DNA of 8,158 nucleotides. Origin: an uncultured bacterium (lineage in GTDB: Bacteria; Bacteroidota; Ignavibacteria; Kapaibacteriales; UBA2268). Shown one piece after another: positions 1 through 6,261 of this stretch; positions within the stretch are counted from its first letter, which is position 1; each line of letters opens with the position of its first letter. Location: assembly GCA_937875295.1 (NCBI GenBank), contig CALLXS010000043.1:1-8158 (forward strand), in the 5' to 3' direction. The position numbers and the translations under genes are program-made. The notes below the pieces were generated by a model. The model ran no database searches and was not told the origin of the DNA. It worked only from the letters and a program-made list of their open reading frames with translations.

Positions 1-2
1 TG

Positions 3-122
3 ATTTTAAGGAAAAAAGATAATATCCAAAATGTCATTGATTTTAATTATCCTTCTGGTGCATATTTTATAAAAGCTACTTTAAATGGTAAAACAGAAAC
101 TTATAAACTAATTAAGAATTGA
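3..122 (+). CDS. C-terminal fragment of a secreted protein with a T9SS type A-like sorting tail (5' end outside window)
   Basis: An open frame enters from the left edge and gives 39 residues before a TGA stop at 120-122. The fragment is a short beta-rich tail: an aliphatic/Asn stretch, then YPSGAYFIKA, then NGKTETYKLIKN just before the stop. The order 'turn with SG, Y-F-I-K strand, short NGK turn, final strand ending K-L-I-K' matches the C-terminal sorting domain recognised by the type IX secretion system. That tail directs cargo across the outer membrane and is removed or exchanged at the cell surface. Only the tail is visible, so the cargo's function cannot be told. The identification rests on pattern recognition of about 30 residues; the alternative is an ordinary beta-sandwich C-terminus. 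If correct, it places the organism in a T9SS-bearing phylum. Confidence 0.72.
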   Translation: MLRKKDNIQNVIDFNYPSGAYFIKATLNGKTETYKLIKN

Positions 123-129
123 GGAAATA

Positions 130-207
130 ATGAAAATATATATATTAATATTGACAATTTTTATTTCTACTTTAAGTTTATTTGCTCCCAAATGCGAAAG
201 AGTTTAA
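130..207 (+). pseudogene. Signal-peptide-like 25-codon ORF, probable remnant of a secreted protein gene
   Basis: ATG at 130 follows GAGG (121-124) with five bases between, one of the few plausible Shine-Dalgarno placements in the window. It starts 7 bases after the preceding stop, so it would be cotranscribed with the T9SS-tail gene. The product begins M-K, has a hydrophobic core of isoleucine, leucine and phenylalanine to about residue 18, then a small residue at a plausible cleavage point (SLFA, residues 16-19), and stops six residues later at TAA 205-207. A signal peptide with almost no mature protein suggests decay. The adjacent frame is open through 192-269 to a TAA at 270-272 (MRKSLKSVIILKN onward), so a single-base shift near the CCCAAA at 187-192 would extend the product to roughly 45 residues. 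It could also be a genuine tiny exported peptide or chance. No family is recognised. Confidence 0.3.
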
Positions 208-354
208 AATCTGTTATAATTTTAAAAAATAATTCTAATCAATATCATCATAAAATAAATGTGATAAGGTAAAAATATAGAATATAACCATAAATTATTT
301 GTACACTAAGGATGTGTCATTTATAATAATACTTAATATGAGCTTAAAGTTTGT

Positions 355-3300
355 CTAAGAACAACCACTCGTAGAACCACAATCTTCGCATACAGTACAA
401 CTTCCACTTCTTTTTACTCTAATTGAACCACAATTTAAGCATTGTTCTCCAGTATATCCACTTGCTTTTGCGTTCATTTTGTTTATATTAAAATTGCTGA
501 TATCGTTATCCTCATTAGGGAAGAGTTCAACTTCTAAAACTTCGCTTTCATCATTTGGTTCAATAATTTGTTTAGAAATATCATTAAGATTAATTTTATT
601 GTTGTTAGCGTGATTGTTATTTGAATTATTAATATTAAATTCATCAACAGCGGTGACATGAACGAAATCAGTTCTACCTAAATAATCATAACCTAATGAT
701 CTAAAGATATAATCAAGAATAGAGGTTGCATTTTTAATTGTTTCATGTCCTATTACAGGACCTGCAGGATCAAAGCGAGTAAATGTGAAAGTATCGACAA
801 GCTCTTGAAGTGGTACTCCATATTGTAATGCTTTAGAGACTAATATCGCAAATCCATTTAATAGACCTCTAAAAGAAGCTCCTTCTTTATACATGTCTAC
901 AAAAATTTCGCCTAATTTCCCATCTTCATATTCACCAGTTTTTAGGAAAACTTTATGTCCGCCGATATAAGCTTCACGAATTAAACCTTGACGTTTTTTT
1001 GGTAATTTTTCTCGCTCAGGTATAATTTTAAGTTTGCTCTTTAATTTTTCTTGGAATTCTTTGCCTTGTAATCTTTGTTCTAAATCATCTTCATCTTCTA
1101 ACCAAACTTCTTCGTCTAAACCATTAATTAAATTAGTGTTTAATGGTTGAGAAAGTTTAGAATTATCGCGATAAAGTGCTATTGCTTTTAGACCTAATTC
1201 CCATGCTTTCGTATAAACAGCATCAATTTCTTTAAAAGTTACTTCAATTGGCATATTAACTGTTTTCGAAATAGCACCGGATAAGAATGGTTGAGCAGCT
1301 GCCATTATTTTTATATGAGCTAAATAATGAATAAATCTTTTTCCAATTACTCCACATTTGTTGGCAGTGTCAAATACTGGTAAATCTTCTTCCTTGAGGT
1401 GAGGAGCACCTTCTACAGTCATAGTACCACAAATGTAATTATTTGCTTGTTCTATTTCAGTTTCTGAAAATCCAATTGCTTTTAAAATATCTATGTTTGG
1501 ATCATTAATTTGATCTTTTGTTAAACCGCATTTTTCTAAAATACTGTCGTCGATATTCCATTTATTAAAAGCGAAGCGAATATTAAATACATTTGATAAT
1601 TGCTTTTCAATATTATTAATTGTTTTAATATCAAACCCTTTATCGAGCAAACTATCTATATTTATCGTAGGGCAATTTTTTAATTTAGGAATACCTTTTG
1701 TATATTGTTCTATATCAGTAATTTCATGTTCTGAATAACCCAATTTCTTTAAAGCATGTTTCACTGAATTATTTACAATCTTAAAATATCCACCACCGGA
1801 TAATTTTTTATATTTTACAACAGCGAAATCAGGCTCGATTCCAGTTGTATCGCAATCCATAACTAAACCGATAGTACCAGTTGGAGCAAGTACGGTTACT
1901 TGGGCATTTCTAAATCCATACTTTTGTCCTAAATCTAGTGCTTTATCCCAAGATTTTTTTACAGCTTCAAGTAGCTTTTTATCACTGAATTTAGGATCAA
2001 TACCCATTGGTCTAATTGATAATAATTCATATTCCTTGGATTTCGCATTATATGCTACTCTACGGTGATTACGAATAACTCTAAGCATATCTTGCTTATT
2101 TAATTCGTATTTCTCAAATGGGCCTAATTCATTTGCCATTTCTGCTGAAGTTGCATAAGCTTCGGCAGTTAAAATACCAGTAATTGAAGCAGTATATGCT
2201 AGTGCTTCATTAGAATCATAAGGAATACCATTTACCATTAATAAAGAACCTAAATTTGCATAACCGAGACCCAATGACCTAAATTGATAGCTTAATTCAG
2301 CCATTTCTTTAGAAGGGAATTGAGCCATTAGAACCGATATTTCTAGAATAATTGTCCAAATTCTAATGGAGTGTTTATATTCATCAACAAGAAATTCTTC
2401 TTTTTCAAAATCATAGAATTTAATTAAATTAATACTTGATAAATTACATGCGGTGTTATCAAGGAACATATATTCACTACATGGATTGCTTGCATTAATT
2501 CTACCGGATTGAGGACAAGTGTGCCATTCATTTATAGTAGTATCATATTGCAATCCTGGGTCAGCACATTTCCAAGCAGATAGACAAATTTTATTCCATA
2601 GATCTCTAGCTTTCACAGTTCTGGCAACTTTTCCATCGGTTCTCCAAGTAAGATTCCAATTATCATTATTTAATACCGCAAGCATAAATTCATTAGATAC
2701 TCTTACTGAATTATTAGAATTTTGACCACTTACAGTAACATAAGCTTCACCTTCATAATTAGTATTATACTCATCAATATCAATAGAAGTATAGCCTTGC
2801 TCTACTAAAGATAAAGTGCGATGGATATAGTTTGCAGGAACACCACGATGTACAGCTTTTTTAATTAAACTCTTAAGTTCAATATTCTTCTCAATGTTTG
2901 TGCCTTTGACTAAGGCAATATCAATTATGGCTTTTAGAAATTTTGAATTAATCTTTGATCCTGAAACTAATGCAGCAACTTTTTCTTCTTCTTTAGTTTT
3001 CCATTCGATAAATTCTTCTATATCAGGGTGATCAACATTTAATACGACCATTTTTGCTGCACGCCTAGTAGTTCCTCCAGATTTTATAGCACCAGCTGCT
3101 CTATCATATATTTTTAAAAAACTCATTAAACCAGAAGATTGTCCTCCACCTGATAGACTTTCTCCAGCACCACGTAATTTTGAAAAATTTGAACCTGTAC
3201 CACTACCATATTTAAAAATTCTTGCTTCACGTAATAAAAGATCAAAGATCCCCCCCTCATTTATTAAATCATCATTTACAGATTGAATGAAGCATGCGTG

Positions 3301-3840
3301 TGGTTGTGGGTGTGTATATGCATCGAAACTTGTTGTCATTTCTTTTGTGTCAGGGTCAATATAAAAATGCCCTTGACTACTTCCTGTAATTCCATAACTC
3401 CAATTTAATCCGGTATTAAACCATTGTGGTGAATTTGGAGCAGCCATTTGATTCAAAATCATATAAATAGATTCATCATAAAAAGCATTTGCATCCTCTT
3501 TACTTGAGAAATAATTATATTTTTCACCCCAATACTTCCATGTACCGGCTAATCTATGAGCTACTTGTTTGATAGAATTTTCAGAACCGGTTACTATTTT
3601 ACCTTCTTTATCTTTTATTATATTACCATTTTTATCTTTTTGAGGTACTCCAGTTTTTCTAAAATACTTTTGCGCCAAAATATCCGTTGCTACTTGAGAC
3701 CATTGAGCAGGGACTTCTACATTCGACATTTCAAATACAACAGAACCATCAGGGTTCTTCATTATTGATTGTCTTAGTTCATAATCGAATTGCTCAAAAA
3801 CGTCTTTATCTTTATTTGTAAAAATTCTATTTATTTTCAT
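355..3840 (-). CDS. nrdJ: Adenosylcobalamin-dependent (class II) ribonucleoside-diphosphate reductase
   Basis: Reduces ribonucleotides to deoxyribonucleotides for DNA synthesis in the cytoplasm, using a cysteine thiyl radical generated by adenosylcobalamin, so no separate radical-carrying small subunit is needed. At 1161 residues it is the long B12-dependent type. Visible in order: an N-terminal region with VEVPAQWSQVA (42-52) and NSPQWFNTG (136-144); one redox cysteine in PHACF (C183); FKYGSGTGSNFSKLRG (209-224); SGGTTRRAAKM (254-264); the active-site NPCSE giving N452, C454 and E456, followed by TACNLSS with the second redox cysteine C465; APTGTIG (652-658) and the DCDTTGIEPDF block; a TSCPD-type domain at about 950-1060; an Asn-rich linker (1067-1127); and a C-terminal zinc-ribbon/redox tail with C1134, C1137, C1148, C1151, C1154 and C1160, ending GSTSGCS. 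All expected catalytic residues are present. The start at 3840 fits the family N-terminus; a weak AAAGG lies nine bases upstream. It is transcribed away from the PAP2 gene, and no nrdR or other nrd gene is in the window. Confidence 0.97.
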   Translation of the reverse strand: MKINRIFTNKDKDVFEQFDYELRQSIMKNPDGSVVFEMSNVEVPAQWSQVATDILAQKYFRKTGVPQKDKNGNIIKDKEGKIVTGSENSIKQVAHRLAGTWKYWGEKYNYFSSKEDANAFYDESIYMILNQMAAPNSPQWFNTGLNWSYGITGSSQGHFYIDPDTKEMTTSFDAYTHPQPHACFIQSVNDDLINEGGIFDLLLREARIFKYGSGTGSNFSKLRGAGESLSGGGQSSGLMSFLKIYDRAAGAIKSGGTTRRAAKMVVLNVDHPDIEEFIEWKTKEEEKVAALVSGSKINSKFLKAIIDIALVKGTNIEKNIELKSLIKKAVHRGVPANYIHRTLSLVEQGYTSIDIDEYNTNYEGEAYVTVSGQNSNNSVRVSNEFMLAVLNNDNWNLTWRTDGKVARTVKARDLWNKICLSAWKCADPGLQYDTTINEWHTCPQSGRINASNPCSEYMFLDNTACNLSSINLIKFYDFEKEEFLVDEYKHSIRIWTIILEISVLMAQFPSKEMAELSYQFRSLGLGYANLGSLLMVNGIPYDSNEALAYTASITGILTAEAYATSAEMANELGPFEKYELNKQDMLRVIRNHRRVAYNAKSKEYELLSIRPMGIDPKFSDKKLLEAVKKSWDKALDLGQKYGFRNAQVTVLAPTGTIGLVMDCDTTGIEPDFAVVKYKKLSGGGYFKIVNNSVKHALKKLGYSEHEITDIEQYTKGIPKLKNCPTINIDSLLDKGFDIKTINNIEKQLSNVFNIRFAFNKWNIDDSILEKCGLTKDQINDPNIDILKAIGFSETEIEQANNYICGTMTVEGAPHLKEEDLPVFDTANKCGVIGKRFIHYLAHIKIMAAAQPFLSGAISKTVNMPIEVTFKEIDAVYTKAWELGLKAIALYRDNSKLSQPLNTNLINGLDEEVWLEDEDDLEQRLQGKEFQEKLKSKLKIIPEREKLPKKRQGLIREAYIGGHKVFLKTGEYEDGKLGEIFVDMYKEGASFRGLLNGFAILVSKALQYGVPLQELVDTFTFTRFDPAGPVIGHETIKNATSILDYIFRSLGYDYLGRTDFVHVTAVDEFNINNSNNNHANNNKINLNDISKQIIEPNDESEVLEVELFPNEDNDISNFNINKMNAKASGYTGEQCLNCGSIRVKRSGSCTVCEDCGSTSGCS

Positions 3841-3982
3841 TATTGCTAACCTTTATTTAAATTTAATTATTAAAAATTTTATAAAAAAGTGTTAATTTAG
3901 GAGTTGCAAATTATCATTAAATTATTAAATTAATATATTAAATTTTTCCACATTTATTATTTATTAATAGAAATATTACGAA
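3841..3982. promoter_or_regulatory. Divergent nrdJ / PAP2 promoter spacer
   Basis: This 142-bp, almost purely A/T spacer separates the starts of two divergently transcribed genes, so it must contain the promoter of each. On the nrdJ strand, ATAATTTG (complement of 3906-3913) resembles the Bacteroidota -7 element TAnnTTTG with one base fewer in the spacer, but no matching -33 TTG is evident. A 12-bp palindrome TTAATATATTAA lies at 3930-3941. I see none of the conserved G/C-rich blocks of a cobalamin riboswitch, and no good NrdR box. The function follows from gene orientation; the individual elements are guesses. Confidence 0.4.
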
Positions 3983-4543
3983 ATGATTGAAATTTTAAAG
4001 GATTTAGACTATTTACTTTTGCACATTATAAATATTGATTTTTCTAATGTCGTTTTAGATTTTTTAATGCCGAAAATTACAAATGTAAGGTACTGGATCC
4101 CAATCTATATTGTTTGTGGGATTTATTTAATTTATAGGTTCAAAAAAAGAGGAGCTCTTACTGTATTATTTTTAATTTTATGTCTTACAATTACAGATAA
4201 TTTAAATCATAGAGTAATTAAAAATTATTTCAATAGGAAGAGACCTTGCCATAAAAATATTGAACTCAACAAAATAATTGGTTGCTCTGGTGGTAAAGCA
4301 TTTCCATCTTCGCATGCATTAAATAATTTTTCTATAGCATTTATTTTAGCACATATTTTTCGGAAAAAGAAATGGTGGTTTTATTCTATTGCCTTTGTAA
4401 TAGCATTCACTCGTATTTATTGTGGTGTACATTTTCCTTTTGATGTATTAGGTGGGATAATAATAGGACTTGGGTTTGGCTATGTTTTTACTAAAATATA
4501 TGATAAGCTCTGTGACAAATATCTTATTACTCCTATTTTATAA
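3983..4543 (+). CDS. PAP2-family membrane phosphatase (lipid phosphate or undecaprenyl-diphosphate phosphatase type)
   Basis: A 186-residue integral inner-membrane protein of the type 2 phosphatidic acid phosphatase superfamily. The full three-part catalytic signature is present: K80-x6-R87-P88 (KNYFNRKRP), PSSH at 108-111 with the histidine nucleophile-activating pair member H111, and R144-x5-H150-x3-D154 (TRIYCGVHFPFD), where Thr replaces the usual leading Ser. Hydrophobic segments lie at about 38-52, 58-75, 114-126, 132-144 and 154-170, consistent with five or six membrane helices and an active site facing the periplasm. Members dephosphorylate lipid-linked phosphates such as undecaprenyl diphosphate, phosphatidic acid, phosphatidylglycerol phosphate or lipid A; the sequence alone does not select among these. 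The start gives the expected short N-terminal helix (MIEILKDLDYLL); the leader has no Shine-Dalgarno. It stands 193 bp from the next gene, so it may be its own transcription unit. Confidence 0.94.
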   Translation: MIEILKDLDYLLLHIINIDFSNVVLDFLMPKITNVRYWIPIYIVCGIYLIYRFKKRGALTVLFLILCLTITDNLNHRVIKNYFNRKRPCHKNIELNKIIGCSGGKAFPSSHALNNFSIAFILAHIFRKKKWWFYSIAFVIAFTRIYCGVHFPFDVLGGIIIGLGFGYVFTKIYDKLCDKYLITPIL

Positions 4544-4631
4544 ATAACATAGAATTATTTTTGTAAAAATCCAGAAAAGTAATTTTTTCAATTGGAGATT
4601 ATTTTAAAATAAATAACTAGGATTAATAATC

Positions 4632-4701
4632 ATATTAAATATTAAAAATTTTAATTAAAAATAAAATATTTTATATAAAAATTAGTAATATATTAAATAT
4701 T
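4632..4701. repeat. Direct repeat ATATTAAATATT and nearby A/T palindromes in the PAP2-MgtC spacer
   Basis: The 12-mer ATATTAAATATT occurs at 4632-4643 and again at 4690-4701, 58 bp apart. Between them lie a 15-base inverted repeat with a single central base at 4641-4655 (ATTAAAA-A-TTTTAAT) and a perfect 14-bp palindrome at 4661-4674 (ATAAAATATTTTAT). The sequences are seen directly. Because the spacer is almost all A and T, matches this long have limited significance. Possible roles are an UP-like or DNA-bending region before the MgtC gene, or none. Confidence 0.3.
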
Positions 4702-4723
4702 CAGCTTAAATTAATTAAATATA

Positions 4724-4735
4724 ATTTCGCGAAAT
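4724..4735. promoter_or_regulatory. 12-bp perfect palindrome ATTTCGCGAAAT abutting the MgtC start codon
   Basis: ATTTCGCGAAAT is its own reverse complement and ends one base before the ATG at 4737. Its CGCG core is the only G/C cluster in the 193-bp A/T spacer. It occupies the place where a ribosome binding site would normally sit. It could be an operator for a dimeric regulator near the transcription or translation start, or it may be chance. No regulator family is suggested by the sequence alone. Confidence 0.3.
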
Positions 4736-4736
4736 A

Positions 4737-5375
4737 ATGAATGAATTTCAAATATCAGATTTGCTAAATATTCTTTATGCAGTAATCGCAGGTGGATTAA
4801 TTGGTTTCGAGAGGGAATATCGAGATAAATCTGCAGGATTACGTACCTTGATGTTTATTTGTTTAGGTACTACAGTATTTACAATACTTTCGGCAAAATA
4901 TACAGGAGGTGATCCTTCCAGAGTAGCTGCTGGATTAGTAACAGGTATTGGATTCATTGGTACTGGCGTTATAATGAGGAATAGAGGCCATATTACTGGT
5001 ATTACTACTGCTGCTTTAATATGGGTAACTGCTGGAATTGGTATGTCGATAGGATTAGGAATGTATTATATTTCTATATTTACTCTTCTTATTACAATGA
5101 TTTTATTATGGATTTTACCATTATTAGAATTTAAATTTTCGCATCAGAGAGAAGCAGTTGAATATTCAATATTAATAAAGAACAATGACACAACTCTTAA
5201 CGAGATTAAAAAAGAAATTCTAAAATCTAAAATAACAATTTTAGATGAATCCTATGAAAAAGATAAAGAGACACTAATCGTCAATTTAAATATACTAGGA
5301 AATAAAAATTCACATAAGTTAATAAATAAATACTTTGTAGATAATCATAATATTGAAAAGTGTAGTATTTTATAA
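4737..5375 (+). CDS. MgtC/SapB-family inner-membrane protein
   Basis: A 212-residue membrane protein with the MgtC/SapB core in residues 8-130 and a soluble C-terminal domain in 135-212. Family blocks seen: the first helix ending AGGLIGFERE (18-27), then KSAGLRT (31-37); a second helix with CLGTTVFTILS (42-52); RVAAGLVTGIGFIGTGVIM (62-80); GHITGITTAALIWVTAGIGM (84-103); and a final hydrophobic helix to about 130. About five membrane spans are predicted. The C-terminal part, with alternating strand-like and charged helical stretches, is about the size of the ACT-like domain often found in longer members. Family members are linked to growth in low magnesium and to ATP or membrane-potential homeostasis, but the exact activity is unsettled and many are not virulence factors. 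The start at 4737 matches the family N-terminus; there is no Shine-Dalgarno, and a 12-bp palindrome occupies 4724-4735. The LOG gene follows after 25 bp in the same direction, suggesting cotranscription. Confidence 0.94.
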   Translation: MNEFQISDLLNILYAVIAGGLIGFEREYRDKSAGLRTLMFICLGTTVFTILSAKYTGGDPSRVAAGLVTGIGFIGTGVIMRNRGHITGITTAALIWVTAGIGMSIGLGMYYISIFTLLITMILLWILPLLEFKFSHQREAVEYSILIKNNDTTLNEIKKEILKSKITILDESYEKDKETLIVNLNILGNKNSHKLINKYFVDNHNIEKCSIL

Positions 5376-5400
5376 AACAATAATTTAATTTTAATAAAAG

Positions 5401-6261
5401 ATGAGTAAAAACAACAAAACTGATGAATTAATAATAACTGAATTACCTAGAGCACAAAAAGCTTATGATAATAAAGAATTTGTCCATAGCGATCAGGGTA
5501 GAATAATCCGTTTAATAGCAGAATATACCGAGCCTGACTTTCATTTTGAGAAATATCATATTGATAAATACATATTATTCTTTGGTTCAGCTCGTATTAT
5601 CTCAAGAGCAAAATTTAATGATAATTTATCATTTCTTGAGTCAAAATTGCAAATATCAAATGATGAACAAAAAGAGAACATTCAAAATGAAATAAAAAAA
5701 TTAAAAAATTTAGAGGAAACTACCCAGTATTATGATGATGCCTTTGAATTATCAAAGATGCTCTCAGATTGGTCATTAAAGTTACCTCCTAGCAAGAGAT
5801 ATGCAATTTGTTCGGGAGGAGGACCTGGGATAATGGAAGCTGCTAACAAAGGAGCTTTTGTAAGTGGAAATAAATCTGTCGGATTAAATATCAGCTTGCC
5901 TTTTGAGCAAAATCCTAATCCATATATTAATCCAGAATTAAATTTTGAATTTCATTATTTCTTTATGAGAAAATTCTGGTTTTCAAATTTCGCTAAAGCA
6001 ATTATAATCTTTCCAGGTGGATTTGGTACTATGGATGAAATGTGGGAAATTCTCACATTAATTCAAACTCATAAAATAAAATTAGAAATACCAATTGTTA
6101 TTTACGGTAGTAAATTTTGGAAGAAATTAATCAATTTTGAATATATGGTCGAAATGGGTTTAATACATAAAAATGACCTTGATTTATTTAAGTTCATTGA
6201 TACTACTAATGAAGCATATGATTATATTGTTAATGAACTAACAAGAATATATAAATTATAA
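5401..6261 (+). CDS. Long LOG-family protein (TIGR00730 / 'lysine decarboxylase-like' Rossmann protein), probable nucleotide-5'-monophosphate phosphoribohydrolase
   Basis: A 286-residue cytoplasmic protein. The LOG core is clear: ILFFGSARI (58-66) as the first strand and turn, CSGGGPGIMEAANKGA (137-152), the FFMRKFWF segment with the conserved R190-K191, and PGGFGTMDEMWE (205-216), the PGGxGTxxE signature. Proven LOG enzymes remove ribose 5-phosphate from nucleoside monophosphates, which releases free cytokinin bases in plants and some bacteria. The 'lysine decarboxylase' label often attached to the family is historical. The protein is longer than compact LOG proteins (about 190 residues) because it has an N-terminal extension (1-57, with the AEYTEP block) and a charged, helix-prone insert at about 70-125. 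I recall both as normal for a long bacterial LOG subfamily, so they are not evidence of fusion. The substrate cannot be told. It lies 25 bp after MgtC and probably shares its transcript; its last two codons overlap the convergent nadE. Confidence 0.92.
   Translation: MSKNNKTDELIITELPRAQKAYDNKEFVHSDQGRIIRLIAEYTEPDFHFEKYHIDKYILFFGSARIISRAKFNDNLSFLESKLQISNDEQKENIQNEIKKLKNLEETTQYYDDAFELSKMLSDWSLKLPPSKRYAICSGGGPGIMEAANKGAFVSGNKSVGLNISLPFEQNPNPYINPELNFEFHYFFMRKFWFSNFAKAIIIFPGGFGTMDEMWEILTLIQTHKIKLEIPIVIYGSKFWKKLINFEYMVEMGLIHKNDLDLFKFIDTTNEAYDYIVNELTRIYKL
6256..6261. other. Interlocked convergent stop codons (shared palindrome TTATAA)
   Basis: TTATAA reads the same on both strands. On the plus strand it is the final Leu-stop of the LOG gene; on the minus strand it is the final Leu-stop of nadE. 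The two genes therefore overlap tail to tail by six bases, and no terminator hairpin can lie between them. Confidence 0.97.

Noticed and set aside
301..324. ACAC-TAAGGA-TGTGT inverted repeat as the nrdJ terminator
   Set aside because: Only a four-pair stem, with no T-run in the nrdJ direction; not convincing.
2519..2725. Open frame of 68 codons on the plus strand
   Set aside because: Lies wholly inside nrdJ on the opposite strand, over the active-site NPCSE region; no family-like composition or start context.
2860..3000. Segment between the TKEEEKVAALVSGS and GEAYVTVSGQNSNNS blocks of NrdJ as a possible intein or insertion
   Set aside because: No intein splice motifs, and the segment (with GVPANYIHRTL) resembles the standard spacer in long B12-dependent reductases.
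3556..3768. Open frame of 70 codons, plus strand, rich in Phe and Tyr
   Set aside because: Antisense of the nrdJ N-terminal region; composition is that of AT-rich antisense sequence.
3930..3941. TTAATATATTAA as an NrdR box
   Set aside because: Only the A/T core resembles the NrdR consensus; the flanking ACAC/GTGT bases and a second phased box are missing.
4556..4563. TATTTTTG, a match to the Bacteroidota -7 promoter consensus TAnnTTTG
   Set aside because: No TTG -33 element at the right distance, and it lies about 175 bp before the MgtC start in A/T-rich DNA where such matches are frequent.
4571..4594. Possible terminator hairpin after the PAP2 gene (GAAAA ... TTTTC)
   Set aside because: Five nearly A/T-only base pairs with a bulge outside and no clean T-run after the stem; too weak to call.
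4775..4957. Open frame of 60 codons, minus strand
   Set aside because: Antisense of the conserved MgtC core.
5608..5775. Charged helical insert in the LOG protein as a possible fusion or acquired domain
   Set aside because: I recall the same N-terminal extension and insert in long bacterial LOG proteins, so it appears to be a subfamily trait.
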